From Clostridiales bacterium (GTDB lineage: Bacteria; Bacillota; Clostridia; Christensenellales; UMGS416): a stretch of 21,704 nt of DNA. Below, piece after piece: positions 7,361 to 14,696 of the stretch. Numbering within the stretch: position 1 is the first letter of the stretch; each line of letters begins with the position of its first letter. The position numbers were made by a program, and so were the translations under genes. The notes beneath the pieces are model-generated. The model did no database searches. It was given only the letters and a program-made list of their open reading frames with translations, and was not told the DNA's origin. The stretch is from NCBI GenBank assembly GCA_012515725.1, contig JAAYXU010000073.1, positions 1 to 21,704 on the forward strand. The letters are read 5' to 3'.

Positions 7361-8488
7361 ATGCTGGATGCATTGGCGATCAAACAGTACGCACAGGAAT
7401 TCGGGGCCGATGTGGTGGGAATCGCTTCGATGGACCGGTTCGAGGGCGCGCCCAAGCAAATGGACATACGCTACGCGATGCCCGAGGCCAAGTCGCTCAT
7501 CGTGATGGGGTTCCGCGTGATGCGCGGCTCTCTGCGCGGCGTGGAGGAAGGCACGTTCTTCACGAACTACTCGGCGATGGGCTACGGCTTCATCAACTAT
7601 CAGGTATTTCCGATGACCTGCCGCCAGCTGTCCCGCGTCATAGAGAACGAGGGCTATGAGGCGATGCCGGTAGGCTACCAGTTCAACTGGGGCGCGATCA
7701 ACAATACCGACGGAACGCCGCGCAAGTCGGCCAACGGCGGCCCCTGGAGCCGTCCTGTCCGCGAAGGCCTGCCCGCGCCCGATATCTACGCGTCGGTCCG
7801 AATCGCCGCGTATCTTGCCGGACTTGGAGAGATCGGATACAGCAAGGTGTTCATAAACCCCGTCTATGGCCCGCGCGTGCGCTACGCGATGGTGATGACC
7901 GAGCTTCCTCTGGAGCCAGACCCGATCATGGAGCCCGGTACGCTGTGCAACCGCTGCCTGGCCTGCGTGCGCGACTGCCCCGGCTCGGCCATCAGCGCCG
8001 AGGAGACCGTCAAGGTCAAGCTGGGCGGCTACGACGTCGAGTGGGGCAAGCTCGACCCGCACCGCTGCAACGAGGCCTTCAGAGGCGCGGACCGGGCGCC
8101 CGAGGGACAAAAGGGCGACTATCTTACCGGAAGCGACCAGTTCCAGCCCAGCGCGATCTCGCCCTTCTACCAGAAGCCCTATAATATATTCGGCACCGGA
8201 CAGGCCATATGCGGCGGCCGGGGCTGTGTGCGCGCCTGCATGATCAACCTGGAGAAGCGGGGCGTTCTCCAGAATAAGTTCAAGCAGGAATTCCGCCGCC
8301 GTCCGCAGTGGACAATCGACTGGAGCGACTACAACGCGAGCCACATCGCCGATCCGGAGAATGTCAACAGGAAGGTAGTCCCCGTCCGGCAGGGCGAGGA
8401 GTTCTACGGCGTCAAGACGGTCAGCAAAAACGCCGACGAGAAAAAGAACGCCGCCGACATAAAAGATTCGATGATGGTAGATAAATAA
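7361..8488 (+). CDS. Cytoplasmic reductive dehalogenase/QueG-like two-[4Fe-4S] protein, copy 2
   Basis: This 375-aa paralogue of the protein at 4406 is identical at 61 of the first 80 aligned residues by hand count. It repeats the superfamily core (AAYLAGLGEIGYSKVFINP, YGPRVRYAMVMTELPLEPD). Cluster 1 is C196-x2-C199-x2-C202-x3-C206-P; cluster 2 is probably C236, C284, C289 and C293. It has no export signal and no sign of a membrane-anchor partner, unlike respiratory reductive dehalogenases. It differs from copy 1 in a changed and slightly longer segment at about 112-135, a shorter stretch between the two clusters, and a charged C-terminal tail of about 38 residues (from 338) that copy 1 lacks. 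Starts of the two copies align. The U32-like gene follows after 41 bp. I infer a corrinoid/Fe-S reductase of unknown substrate. Confidence 0.78.
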   Translation: MLDALAIKQYAQEFGADVVGIASMDRFEGAPKQMDIRYAMPEAKSLIVMGFRVMRGSLRGVEEGTFFTNYSAMGYGFINYQVFPMTCRQLSRVIENEGYEAMPVGYQFNWGAINNTDGTPRKSANGGPWSRPVREGLPAPDIYASVRIAAYLAGLGEIGYSKVFINPVYGPRVRYAMVMTELPLEPDPIMEPGTLCNRCLACVRDCPGSAISAEETVKVKLGGYDVEWGKLDPHRCNEAFRGADRAPEGQKGDYLTGSDQFQPSAISPFYQKPYNIFGTGQAICGGRGCVRACMINLEKRGVLQNKFKQEFRRRPQWTIDWSDYNASHIADPENVNRKVVPVRQGEEFYGVKTVSKNADEKKNAADIKDSMMVDK

Positions 8489-8529
8489 AACCACAGCCGG
8501 AATGGTTCCGGTGCAGAAAGGGAGAATAT

Positions 8530-9549
8530 ATGAAGTTCGCCGTGGGATACCGGCCCATGGGAATCCCATCGTTTTTCGAGCGTATGGAGCCGGTCATCGA
8601 GCATATCGCTGAGGTATATTTTCCGTGGCCCGGCATGGCGTCGGGCCGGGCCGCCATCGGCACGATGGGCGGATACGGGGACTATACCGTTCAGGCGGGG
8701 CTGGAAGACGACCTGCGGCGATTTCACGCGTCGGGTGTGACGCTCGATCTGCTTTTTAACAGCAACTGTATGGGCGAGTACGCGATATCCGAGCATCTGC
8801 GGGGCCAGGTTAGCGGCATCATCGACCACATAGAGGAGCGTGTCGCTCCCGTGGGCGTCGTGACCACCGCGTCCCCGGCCATCGCGCACATCGTGAAGTC
8901 CAACTTCCCCGACATCCGGACGCGTGCCTCTGTGAACATGCGCATCGGTACCGTCAAGGGTATGCAGTATCTGGCGCACCTCTTTGACGAATACCTCGTA
9001 CAGCGCGACTACAACCGCGACCTGGCCCGCATCGAAATGCTCTGCGAGTGGGCCGCCCGGAACGGCAAAACGCTGCATATGCTGGCCAACAGCGGATGTA
9101 TGCGTTTCTGTTCGGGCCAGACCTTTCACGACAACATGGTGGCGCACGGGGAGGGCATCGACGAGGTCCGCAACATGGCGGACTTCTCGGCCCACACCTG
9201 CTGGAACTATTTGAGAGAGCGCGCCAACTGGGTATCGGTGCTGCAGAATACATGGGTGCGGCCTGAGGACATCGGGCGGTATGAGCGGTGGTTTCCGGTC
9301 GTCAAGCTGGCGACGCGCATGCACCCGAATCCATTCATGGTGGTCAGCGCCTACGCCCGGGGGAGCTGGAACGGCAATCTCCTGGACCTAATGGAGCCCG
9401 GATACTCTTCGGCGTTCGCGCCCTACATTATCGACAATTCGCGTTTTCCGGCCGACTGGCACGAGCGGGTGACCGCCTGCGATAAGGAGTGCCACCGGTG
9501 CGGGTACTGCGAAAAGGTGCTTGAAACAGTACTAAAGCGTATAGACTGA
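8530..9549 (+). CDS. U32-like (UbiU/UbiV/TrhP-type) Fe-S protein, cysteine-rich
   Basis: This 339-aa protein has a fold pattern suggesting the peptidase U32 superfamily: an N-terminal barrel-like region with LLFNSNC (Cys80), then HMLANSGCMRFCSGQTFHDN with C190-x3-C194, followed by C224. U32 members such as UbiU, UbiV and TrhP bind a [4Fe-4S] cluster through similarly spaced cysteines and take part in oxygen-independent hydroxylations. Unusually, the C-terminus adds C317-x3-C321-x2-C324-x2-C327, which could hold another metal or cluster. GAAAGGGAG lies just before the ATG. The gene follows Fe-S copy 2 by 41 bp, a gap containing a small hairpin (CCGGAA-TGG-TTCCGG, 8497-8511), and ends at a terminator, so the two are probably co-transcribed. 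Function unknown; the family call is by motif only. Confidence 0.55.
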   Translation: MKFAVGYRPMGIPSFFERMEPVIEHIAEVYFPWPGMASGRAAIGTMGGYGDYTVQAGLEDDLRRFHASGVTLDLLFNSNCMGEYAISEHLRGQVSGIIDHIEERVAPVGVVTTASPAIAHIVKSNFPDIRTRASVNMRIGTVKGMQYLAHLFDEYLVQRDYNRDLARIEMLCEWAARNGKTLHMLANSGCMRFCSGQTFHDNMVAHGEGIDEVRNMADFSAHTCWNYLRERANWVSVLQNTWVRPEDIGRYERWFPVVKLATRMHPNPFMVVSAYARGSWNGNLLDLMEPGYSSAFAPYIIDNSRFPADWHERVTACDKECHRCGYCEKVLETVLKRID

Positions 9550-9560
9550 GCGCGTATGCG

Positions 9561-9595
9561 AAAGGGACGCGGGCGAAAGCCCGGCGTCCCTTTTT
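9561..9595 (+). terminator. Rho-independent terminator ending the Fe-S/U32 operon
   Basis: An outer 10-bp stem AAAGGGACGC / GCGTCCCTTT surrounds an inner GGGC-GAAA-GCCC stem-loop with a GNRA-type tetraloop, one unpaired G between them, and TTTTT at the end. It lies 11 bp after the U32-like stop. Read on the minus strand it also ends in TTT, so it could help terminate ackA transcripts. Confidence 0.88.
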
Positions 9596-9655
9596 AACGG
9601 AAGCCCGTACGCTATACCATTCTCGGATAAGAGGCCGGGGACAATGTGTCCGCTG

Positions 9656-10858
9656 TCAGCGCGGGTTGGTCAGGGCCAGCGTGTCGCGCGCGATCATCAG
9701 CTCCTCGTTGGTAGCGATGACCAGCGTCTTCACCGATGCGTCGTCGGCCGAAATGTCCATAGCGTCGGCCTTCTTCCTGTTCCTGACCGGATCGACCTTG
9801 ATACCAATGAACTCCAGTTTCTCTACGGCCATTTCGCGCAGCTCGGCGTTGTTTTCACCGATTCCCGCCGTAAACACAACTGCGTCCACGCCGCCCATAA
9901 CGGCCGCGTAGGCGCCGATGTATTTGCGTATGCGGTGAATGAGTATGTCCACCGCGAGCTTGCACTGCTTGTCTCCCTGCTGCGCCGCGCCAAACACGTC
10001 GCGCATGTCGGAGCTGCGCTCCGATATGCCCAGCAGACCCGATTTTTTGTTAAGCATGGTCATGACCTCTTCTATTGACAGCTTGTCCTGCTGCATGATG
10101 TATTCTACGACGGCGGTGTCCATATCCCCGGCGCGGGTACCCATTAAGAGTCCCTCCAGAGGAGTCAGGCCCATCGACGTATCCACGACCTTTCCGCGGT
10201 CGACGGCGGTAATGGAGGAGCCGTTGCCCAGATGGCAGCATATGATGCGCAGATCCTGTGGATTTTTCCCGAGGAAGCGGGCGGCCGCCATGCTGACGTA
10301 CCGGTGGCTCGTTCCGTGAAAGCCATAGCGGCGAATCTGCAGCCTGCGATAATACTCGTAGGGTATGCCGTAGACATAGGCTTTGGGCGGCATCGTCTGG
10401 TGGAACGCGGTATCGAATACGGCGACCATCGGCGTTTTGGGCAGTATCTTCTCGATCGCCTCTATTCCCATCAGGTTTGCGGGGTTGTGCAGCGGGCCCA
10501 GTATGAAGTACCTGCGGATCGCTTGCTTGACTTCGGGGGTGATGACGACCGATTCGGAGAACTCGCTGCCGCCGTGGAGCACCCTGTGGCCCACCGCGTG
10601 GATCTCGTCCTTGCTCGACACCACGCCGTGAACCGGATGGGCGAGCGCGTCCAGCACCAGCTTCACCGCCGCCTCGTGGTCGGGTATCGGCAGCTCCACA
10701 GTGTACTCGGGCTTGCCGCCTGTGGGACGGTGACGGAAGTTCGCGCCTTCGATGCCGATTCGCTCGGCTTGTCCCTTCGCGACGATCGTTTCGTGATCCA
10801 TCTCGATCAGCTGATATTTAAGCGATGAGCTTCCGGCATTGAGAACCAATATGTTCAT
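9656..10858 (-). CDS. ackA: Acetate kinase
   Basis: This 400-aa cytoplasmic enzyme interconverts acetyl phosphate + ADP and acetate + ATP, the last energy-yielding step of acetate fermentation. The start MNILVLNAGSSSLKYQLIE carries the signature N7-A-G-S-S-S; further landmarks are FHGTSHRYVS, HLGNGSSITAV, GLTPLEGLLMGTRAGDMD and VFTAGIGENN. Length is normal for the family and no key motif is missing. AGGAGGG lies upstream but 11 nt from the ATG, a long spacing filled by a T-run. The usual partner pta is not adjacent. The gene is divergent from tmcAL, which consumes acetate. It has its own promoter and a hairpin in its leader. Confidence 0.97.
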   Translation of the reverse strand: MNILVLNAGSSSLKYQLIEMDHETIVAKGQAERIGIEGANFRHRPTGGKPEYTVELPIPDHEAAVKLVLDALAHPVHGVVSSKDEIHAVGHRVLHGGSEFSESVVITPEVKQAIRRYFILGPLHNPANLMGIEAIEKILPKTPMVAVFDTAFHQTMPPKAYVYGIPYEYYRRLQIRRYGFHGTSHRYVSMAAARFLGKNPQDLRIICCHLGNGSSITAVDRGKVVDTSMGLTPLEGLLMGTRAGDMDTAVVEYIMQQDKLSIEEVMTMLNKKSGLLGISERSSDMRDVFGAAQQGDKQCKLAVDILIHRIRKYIGAYAAVMGGVDAVVFTAGIGENNAELREMAVEKLEFIGIKVDPVRNRKKADAMDISADDASVKTLVIATNEELMIARDTLALTNPR

Positions 10859-10882
10859 CAGGAAAAAACCCTCCTAAATACT

Positions 10883-10902
10883 AAAAAGCGGCAGTCCGCT
10901 TT
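10883..10902 (-). promoter_or_regulatory. Terminator-like hairpin in the ackA leader
   Basis: Read on the minus strand, AAAGCGG-ACTG-CCGCTTT forms a 7-bp stem followed by further Ts, giving a TTTTT run. It sits between the ackA promoter (10956-10984) and the AGGAGGG site, about 25 nt before the start codon. It could act as a weak attenuator or just as leader structure; no competing antiterminator fold was identified. Confidence 0.35.
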
Positions 10903-10929
10903 ATACCATCACGGGAAGTATGCTATACT
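10900..10929 (+). promoter_or_regulatory. Possible promoter for tmcAL (extended -10)
   Basis: TGCTATACT at 10921-10929 is an extended -10 element, with TATACT matching consensus at 5 of 6 positions. TTTATA 18 bp upstream matches the -35 at 4 of 6. The predicted leader is about 70 nt. Confidence 0.5.
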
Positions 10930-10955
10930 AAAATAAGAAGCGTACCCAACTACGT

Positions 10956-10984
10956 ATTATAAACGATTTTCATACCGGTGTCCA
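10956..10984 (-). promoter_or_regulatory. Sigma-A type promoter for ackA
   Basis: On the minus strand, TGGACA (10979-10984, 5 of 6 matches), an exact 17-bp spacer and a perfect TATAAT (10956-10961). The leader to the ackA ATG would be about 90 nt and includes a terminator-like hairpin. Confidence 0.72.
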
Positions 10985-11005
10985 CCGAATAAGGAGTTTT
11001 TTTTC

Positions 11006-12247
11006 ATGGGAGTATGCGCCATTGTCGCCGAATACGATCCGCTGCACCTGGGGCATCGCTACCATCTTGGCGAGGCCCGGGCGCGGAGCCGCTGCGAGCA
11101 TGTCGTGGTCGTCATGAGCGGCAATTTCACCCAGCGGGGAACGCCGTCCATGACCGATAAATGGTCGCGGGCACGTATGGCGCTCGCGGCGGGAGCGGAT
11201 ATAGTGCTGGAGCTTCCCGCAGGATACGCGGTGCAGACCGCGGAGTGGTTCGCCAAGGGCGCTGTGGGGATTCTGACGGCGCTTGGAGTCGTGACGCATC
11301 TGTCCTTTGGCGCAGAGACCGAGAACCCGGCGCTGCTGCGCGAGCTGGCGGCGCTGACCCTGCGCGAGCCCGAGAGCGTGTCCCGTCTCATCCGGCTGAA
11401 TCTGGCCCGGGGCCTTTCCCATCCGGCTGCGCGCGCAGAAGCGCTCTGCGCGCACATGAGGAGCGAGAGCGGGGAAGAGAGGGCGGGAGAGGCGAGGCTG
11501 GCGCTGCGCGCGCCCAATAATATACTGGGCATCCTCTACATGCGCGCGCTTGCGCAGATGCGATCCCAAATCGAGCCGGTTGTCATAGCCCGCAGGGGCG
11601 CGGGCTACCACGAGCGGGATATTGCGGGCGCGATGAGCAGCGCGACCGCGATACGCGCCGCGATACTGGAGGGGCGCGACTGGAATGAGGCTGTGCCCGA
11701 TACGACCTGCGCGATTCTGACCGAATGTCTGGACAGGGGACACGGGCCGGTCAGCTGGCGGGATTTCGAGCGCATGCTGCTCTTCAGGCTGCGCACTATG
11801 ACCCCGGGCGAGCTTGCGGAGCTTCCTGACATCGCGGAGGGACTTCATAACCGAATCGCGGCCGCGGCGGCGGCGGGAGGTTCCTTCGAGGACCTGATGC
11901 ACCACGCCAAGGTAAGGCGGTACGGCGCTACGCGGCTCACGAGGGCCGCTGTGCACGCGCTCCTTGCCATGACGCGCGGGGACGTGGAGACGTTCCGGAC
12001 GCGGTTTCCCCTGTACGCGCGGGTGCTCGGACTGCGGGAGAGCGCGCGGCCCCTGCTGGCGCGTATCGCGCGGCGCGCCGCGATACCCGTAATCACGCGC
12101 CCGAGCCGGTTTAAACCCGAGGAGGGGGCGATGGAGCGCCTGTGGGCGCTCGATCTGCGGGCGACCGATCTATACAGCCTGGCCCTTCAAAACGAAAGCG
12201 ACCGCCGAAGCGGCCGCGACTATACCCAGCCCCTTATCCGCCTATAG
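11006..12247 (+). CDS. tmcAL: tRNA(Met) cytidine acetate ligase
   Basis: This 413-aa enzyme (formerly YlbM) activates acetate with ATP and transfers it to the wobble cytidine C34 of elongator tRNA-Met, making N4-acetylcytidine. The N-terminus MGVCAIVAEYDPLHLGHRYH has the nucleotidyltransferase H-x-G-H site. Also visible are VVMSGNFTQRG, the LELPAGYAVQTAEWFAKGAV segment, APNNILGILYM and the SSATAIR motif. Length is normal. AAGGAG lies upstream and is separated from the ATG by eight consecutive Ts. The 3' end overlaps the convergent lipase gene by 6 bp: both stop codons come from the palindrome CTATAG. It sits near ylbJ, coaD and rsmD homologues, as in Bacillus. It belongs functionally with protein-synthesis fidelity, not the neighbouring sugar genes. 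Confidence 0.95.
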   Translation: MGVCAIVAEYDPLHLGHRYHLGEARARSRCEHVVVVMSGNFTQRGTPSMTDKWSRARMALAAGADIVLELPAGYAVQTAEWFAKGAVGILTALGVVTHLSFGAETENPALLRELAALTLREPESVSRLIRLNLARGLSHPAARAEALCAHMRSESGEERAGEARLALRAPNNILGILYMRALAQMRSQIEPVVIARRGAGYHERDIAGAMSSATAIRAAILEGRDWNEAVPDTTCAILTECLDRGHGPVSWRDFERMLLFRLRTMTPGELAELPDIAEGLHNRIAAAAAAGGSFEDLMHHAKVRRYGATRLTRAAVHALLAMTRGDVETFRTRFPLYARVLGLRESARPLLARIARRAAIPVITRPSRFKPEEGAMERLWALDLRATDLYSLALQNESDRRSGRDYTQPLIRL

Positions 12248-13042
12248 CGCGACGCCGCGCCCGGTAAGCTCCCGGCGGATATCGTCGAGCGCGTCCTGCG
12301 CCGCCCTGCGCCCCAGCTCGATGCACTCGGCGCCCTTTGTGAAGTTGGACGGATCGATCGCGCGGGTATTGACGGTGATCATACGGTCTCCGCATTCGAG
12401 GCGCTTCTGAGTGGCTTCCCACTCGACCATATCGTAGACCGTGAGCATTAGCTGCATGAGCCCCTTGGGCTTCGGGTTTGCGCCGCCCCGGTATCCTACG
12501 TCCACGCCGATCACATAGTCCGCGCCCATTTTCCGAAGTACGCTCATCGGGACCCGCTCGAATACGCCCGCGTCGACATAGGTTTTCCCATCTATCTCGA
12601 CGGGCTCAAATACGCCGGGAATCGATATGCTGGCCCGTATCGCCTGCGTCATGTCGCCCCGGTCGAAATAGACGATCTGGGCGTCCTCTATGCAGCAGGC
12701 CGACGCGACGAACGGTATATTAAGCTCCTCGATCCGGCGGTTGCCGCACAGCGTGCGTATCAGTTTCTCGATGCGCTGCCCGCGGAAAAGGCCAAGCCCC
12801 GGAAAGGTCATGTCAATGAACCGGTATTCCTGGGTTTTCGTGATCTGCTGGGCGATGCGGTGCATGTAGGACATCTTCATGCCCGCGCAGTAGAGCCCTC
12901 CGATGATAGAGCCCATGCTGCTGCCTGAAACCATGTCGATCGGGATACCGGCCTCGGTCAGCACCTCCAGCACGCCGATGTGCGCAAACCCGCGCGACGC
13001 GCCCGACCCGAGCGCCAGCCCGACGCGTACCTTTTCACTCAT
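12242..13042 (-). CDS. Patatin-like phospholipase (YlbK/RssA type)
   Basis: This 266-aa predicted serine hydrolase has no signal peptide. It shows the patatin features in order: the glycine-rich oxyanion loop GLALGSGASRGFAHIGVLE (about 8-26), the nucleophile elbow G40-S-S42-M-G, and the catalytic Asp157 in D-A-G, a variant of the usual D-G-G/A. The family includes E. coli RssA and Bacillus YlbK and acts on acyl-lipid esters; the substrate is not established. AAAGGAG lies 10 nt before the ATG. It is divergent from ylbJ, with only 30 bp between starts, and convergent with tmcAL with a 6-bp overlap. The neighbours suggest it is the YlbK equivalent. Confidence 0.9.
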   Translation of the reverse strand: MSEKVRVGLALGSGASRGFAHIGVLEVLTEAGIPIDMVSGSSMGSIIGGLYCAGMKMSYMHRIAQQITKTQEYRFIDMTFPGLGLFRGQRIEKLIRTLCGNRRIEELNIPFVASACCIEDAQIVYFDRGDMTQAIRASISIPGVFEPVEIDGKTYVDAGVFERVPMSVLRKMGADYVIGVDVGYRGGANPKPKGLMQLMLTVYDMVEWEATQKRLECGDRMITVNTRAIDPSNFTKGAECIELGRRAAQDALDDIRRELTGRGVAL

Positions 13043-13072
13043 AGTACGGATGCTCCTTTCATATCATTGTCT

Positions 13073-14230
13073 ATGAAAAATACCGATGTGAAACGTTTTT
13101 CGCTCGGCCGTTACTCCGTCGCGCTGCCCGTCGCGCTAACAATGGCGGGGATCGTCGCGGCCCCGCAGGCCTCGCTCTCATCCGCGCGGGACGGTCTCAA
13201 TCTCTTTATGACGGTGGTGCTGCCCTCGCTGCTGCCGTTCTTCATATGCTCGCGCCTGCTGCTTGGCACCCCGCTTATTGAGGACGCGGGCCGCCTGCTG
13301 GAGCCAGTCATGCGGCCGCTTTTCGGGTGCCCGGGCTGCACCGCGTTCGCGCTCCTTATAAGCCTCCTGTCGGGGTACCCGGCAGGGGCGCGGACGGTCG
13401 CGCTGCTCTACGAGCAGGGACGGCTCCGGGACGATGAGCTCAAGCGCGCCGCGAGCCTATGCTCGACCTCGGGGCCTCTTTTCATGCTGGGGGCGGTGGG
13501 CAGCGGGCTTTTTGGCAGCGCGTCCGCCGGATGGGTGATACTCGCGGGCCACGCGCTGGCGGTGATACTTACGGGAATCGCCGCGGGTGGAGTCCGGCGT
13601 CGCCGCGAAGATCGCGCCGCTTCGCCCGCAGTTTACCGCGCCGCTCGCCCGGTCGGTGAAATGCTCTCCGACGCCGTGCGGGGCGCGATGTCGTCGATCG
13701 CGATGGTGGGCGGCTTTATTGTACTCTTCTCGGTGCTCACGGGACTTGCCGCGCACTTTCAATTAAGCGATGCGGTGTCCCGGATGCTCGCCTCGCCGCT
13801 GCGGGCGCTGCGGCTTCCGCAGGAGCTGGGGTCGGCGCTGCTGCCGGGGCTTGTGGAAATGACCGCGGGATGCCGCCAGGCCGCGCTCGCGGGGCCCTCG
13901 GAGCCCGCGCTGTGGGCCGCGTCCTGCGCGATCGTCACATGGGGTGGTCTCTCGGTACAGGCCCAGAGCATGGCGTTCCTGTCGGGTACGCCGCTGTCGT
14001 TTGGCCGGTTTTCGGCGATGAAAGGCATACAGGCCGCGCTCGCGTTCGGGCTGTGCCTGCTGCTTGCCGAAGCGACCGGGGCGGAGCAGACCGCGGCATG
14101 TTTTCCTGCCGGGCCGCCGGCCGTGGCCGCGGGGGTTTCATCGCTTTTCCTCGCGATCGGCGCGGCGTCTCTTCTTGTGTCTCTGTCTCTCGTACAGCGC
14201 GCCCTCGATGGCCGTCCGAGAAGCCGCTGA
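13073..14230 (+). CDS. ylbJ: Sporulation integral membrane protein YlbJ
   Basis: This is a polytopic membrane protein of 385 aa with a nucleoside-recognition (Gate) type domain. The N-terminal segment PQASLSSARDGLNLFMTVVL followed by PSLLPFFICSRLL matches the YlbJ pattern, as do LLSGYPAGARTVA, CSTSGPLFMLGAVG and a later TAGCRQA segment. Bacillus YlbJ is needed for spore cortex formation and heat resistance, so this supports an endospore former. The start is the least certain point: no good ribosome-binding site precedes ATG 13073 (GGATG is too weak and too far), and TTG 13067 is also in frame. The longer open frame to 12980 overlaps the divergent lipase and adds a non-conserved Arg/Pro-rich stretch, so it is not used. 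The stop is 4 bp from the convergent coiled-coil gene. Confidence 0.9.
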   Translation: MKNTDVKRFSLGRYSVALPVALTMAGIVAAPQASLSSARDGLNLFMTVVLPSLLPFFICSRLLLGTPLIEDAGRLLEPVMRPLFGCPGCTAFALLISLLSGYPAGARTVALLYEQGRLRDDELKRAASLCSTSGPLFMLGAVGSGLFGSASAGWVILAGHALAVILTGIAAGGVRRRREDRAASPAVYRAARPVGEMLSDAVRGAMSSIAMVGGFIVLFSVLTGLAAHFQLSDAVSRMLASPLRALRLPQELGSALLPGLVEMTAGCRQAALAGPSEPALWAASCAIVTWGGLSVQAQSMAFLSGTPLSFGRFSAMKGIQAALAFGLCLLLAEATGAEQTAACFPAGPPAVAAGVSSLFLAIGAASLLVSLSLVQRALDGRPRSR

Positions 14231-14234
14231 GTCG

Positions 14235-14678
14235 CTAGCGGCCCTTCATCTGCTCGCGGTTCTGGCGGACGATGTCCAGATTTCGCTGTATGTATGTCTC
14301 TAGGTCCGCTAGTATATCCTCGACGTACTCGTTGGCGCTTGTGCGTATCTCCTGCGCTCCGGTCTGCGCGTTGGTGATGATTTCCTCGGCCTGCTGGTAT
14401 GCCATCTGGGTGATATTGTTCTCATCCACCATCTGGCGAACCTTCTCCTCGGCTTCCGCGATTATGTTCTCGGCTTCCTTCTCCGCGTCGTAGAGTATCT
14501 GGTTCTTCTCGTTGCGGATACTCTCTGCCTCCATAATCTCATTGGGAAGCGTCTGCCTAATATCGTTTATGATGTCCATGCACTTTTCACGGTCCACCAT
14601 GCACTTTGCGGATAGGGGTACCTTGCTGCCCTGCTCCACTTCTTCCTGCAAATAATCAAGAAGGGCCATAACGTTCAT
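14235..14678 (-). CDS. Coiled-coil protein of unknown function (often labelled ATPase/ATP synthase b-like)
   Basis: This 147-aa, highly charged protein is almost certainly helical. Residues about 50-105 carry repeated A-E-x-E-A runs (YDAEKEAENIIAEAEEKVRQ) like the stalk of ATP synthase subunit b or DivIVA-type scaffolds. I see no membrane segment or enzyme motif. AAGGAGG lies 8 nt before the ATG, and coaD ends 18 bp upstream, so it is the third gene of the rsmD-coaD operon. Similar short coiled-coil proteins sit beside coaD and ylbJ in other Clostridia, as far as I recall. A six-base-pair hairpin (14223-14242) spans the stops of this gene and ylbJ. The product name ATPase sometimes used has no support here. 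Confidence 0.82.
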   Translation of the reverse strand: MNVMALLDYLQEEVEQGSKVPLSAKCMVDREKCMDIINDIRQTLPNEIMEAESIRNEKNQILYDAEKEAENIIAEAEEKVRQMVDENNITQMAYQQAEEIITNAQTGAQEIRTSANEYVEDILADLETYIQRNLDIVRQNREQMKGR

Positions 14679-14696
14679 CGGTAGATCCTCCTTCAG

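Noticed and set aside
7208..8569. Long open frame (453 codons) on the minus strand
   Set aside because: It lies antisense over Fe-S copy 2, whose homology, cysteine motifs and ribosome site are clear; the antisense product is repetitive and unrecognisable. Codon bias in a G+C-rich genome explains it.
8404..9324. Minus-strand open frame of 306 codons over the U32-like gene
   Set aside because: Shadow frame. The plus-strand gene has a strong ribosome site, a terminator after it and patterned cysteines.
12980..13072. Longer N-terminus for YlbJ starting at 12980
   Set aside because: It adds 31 Arg/Pro-rich residues overlapping the divergent lipase gene; family members begin close to the ATG at 13073.
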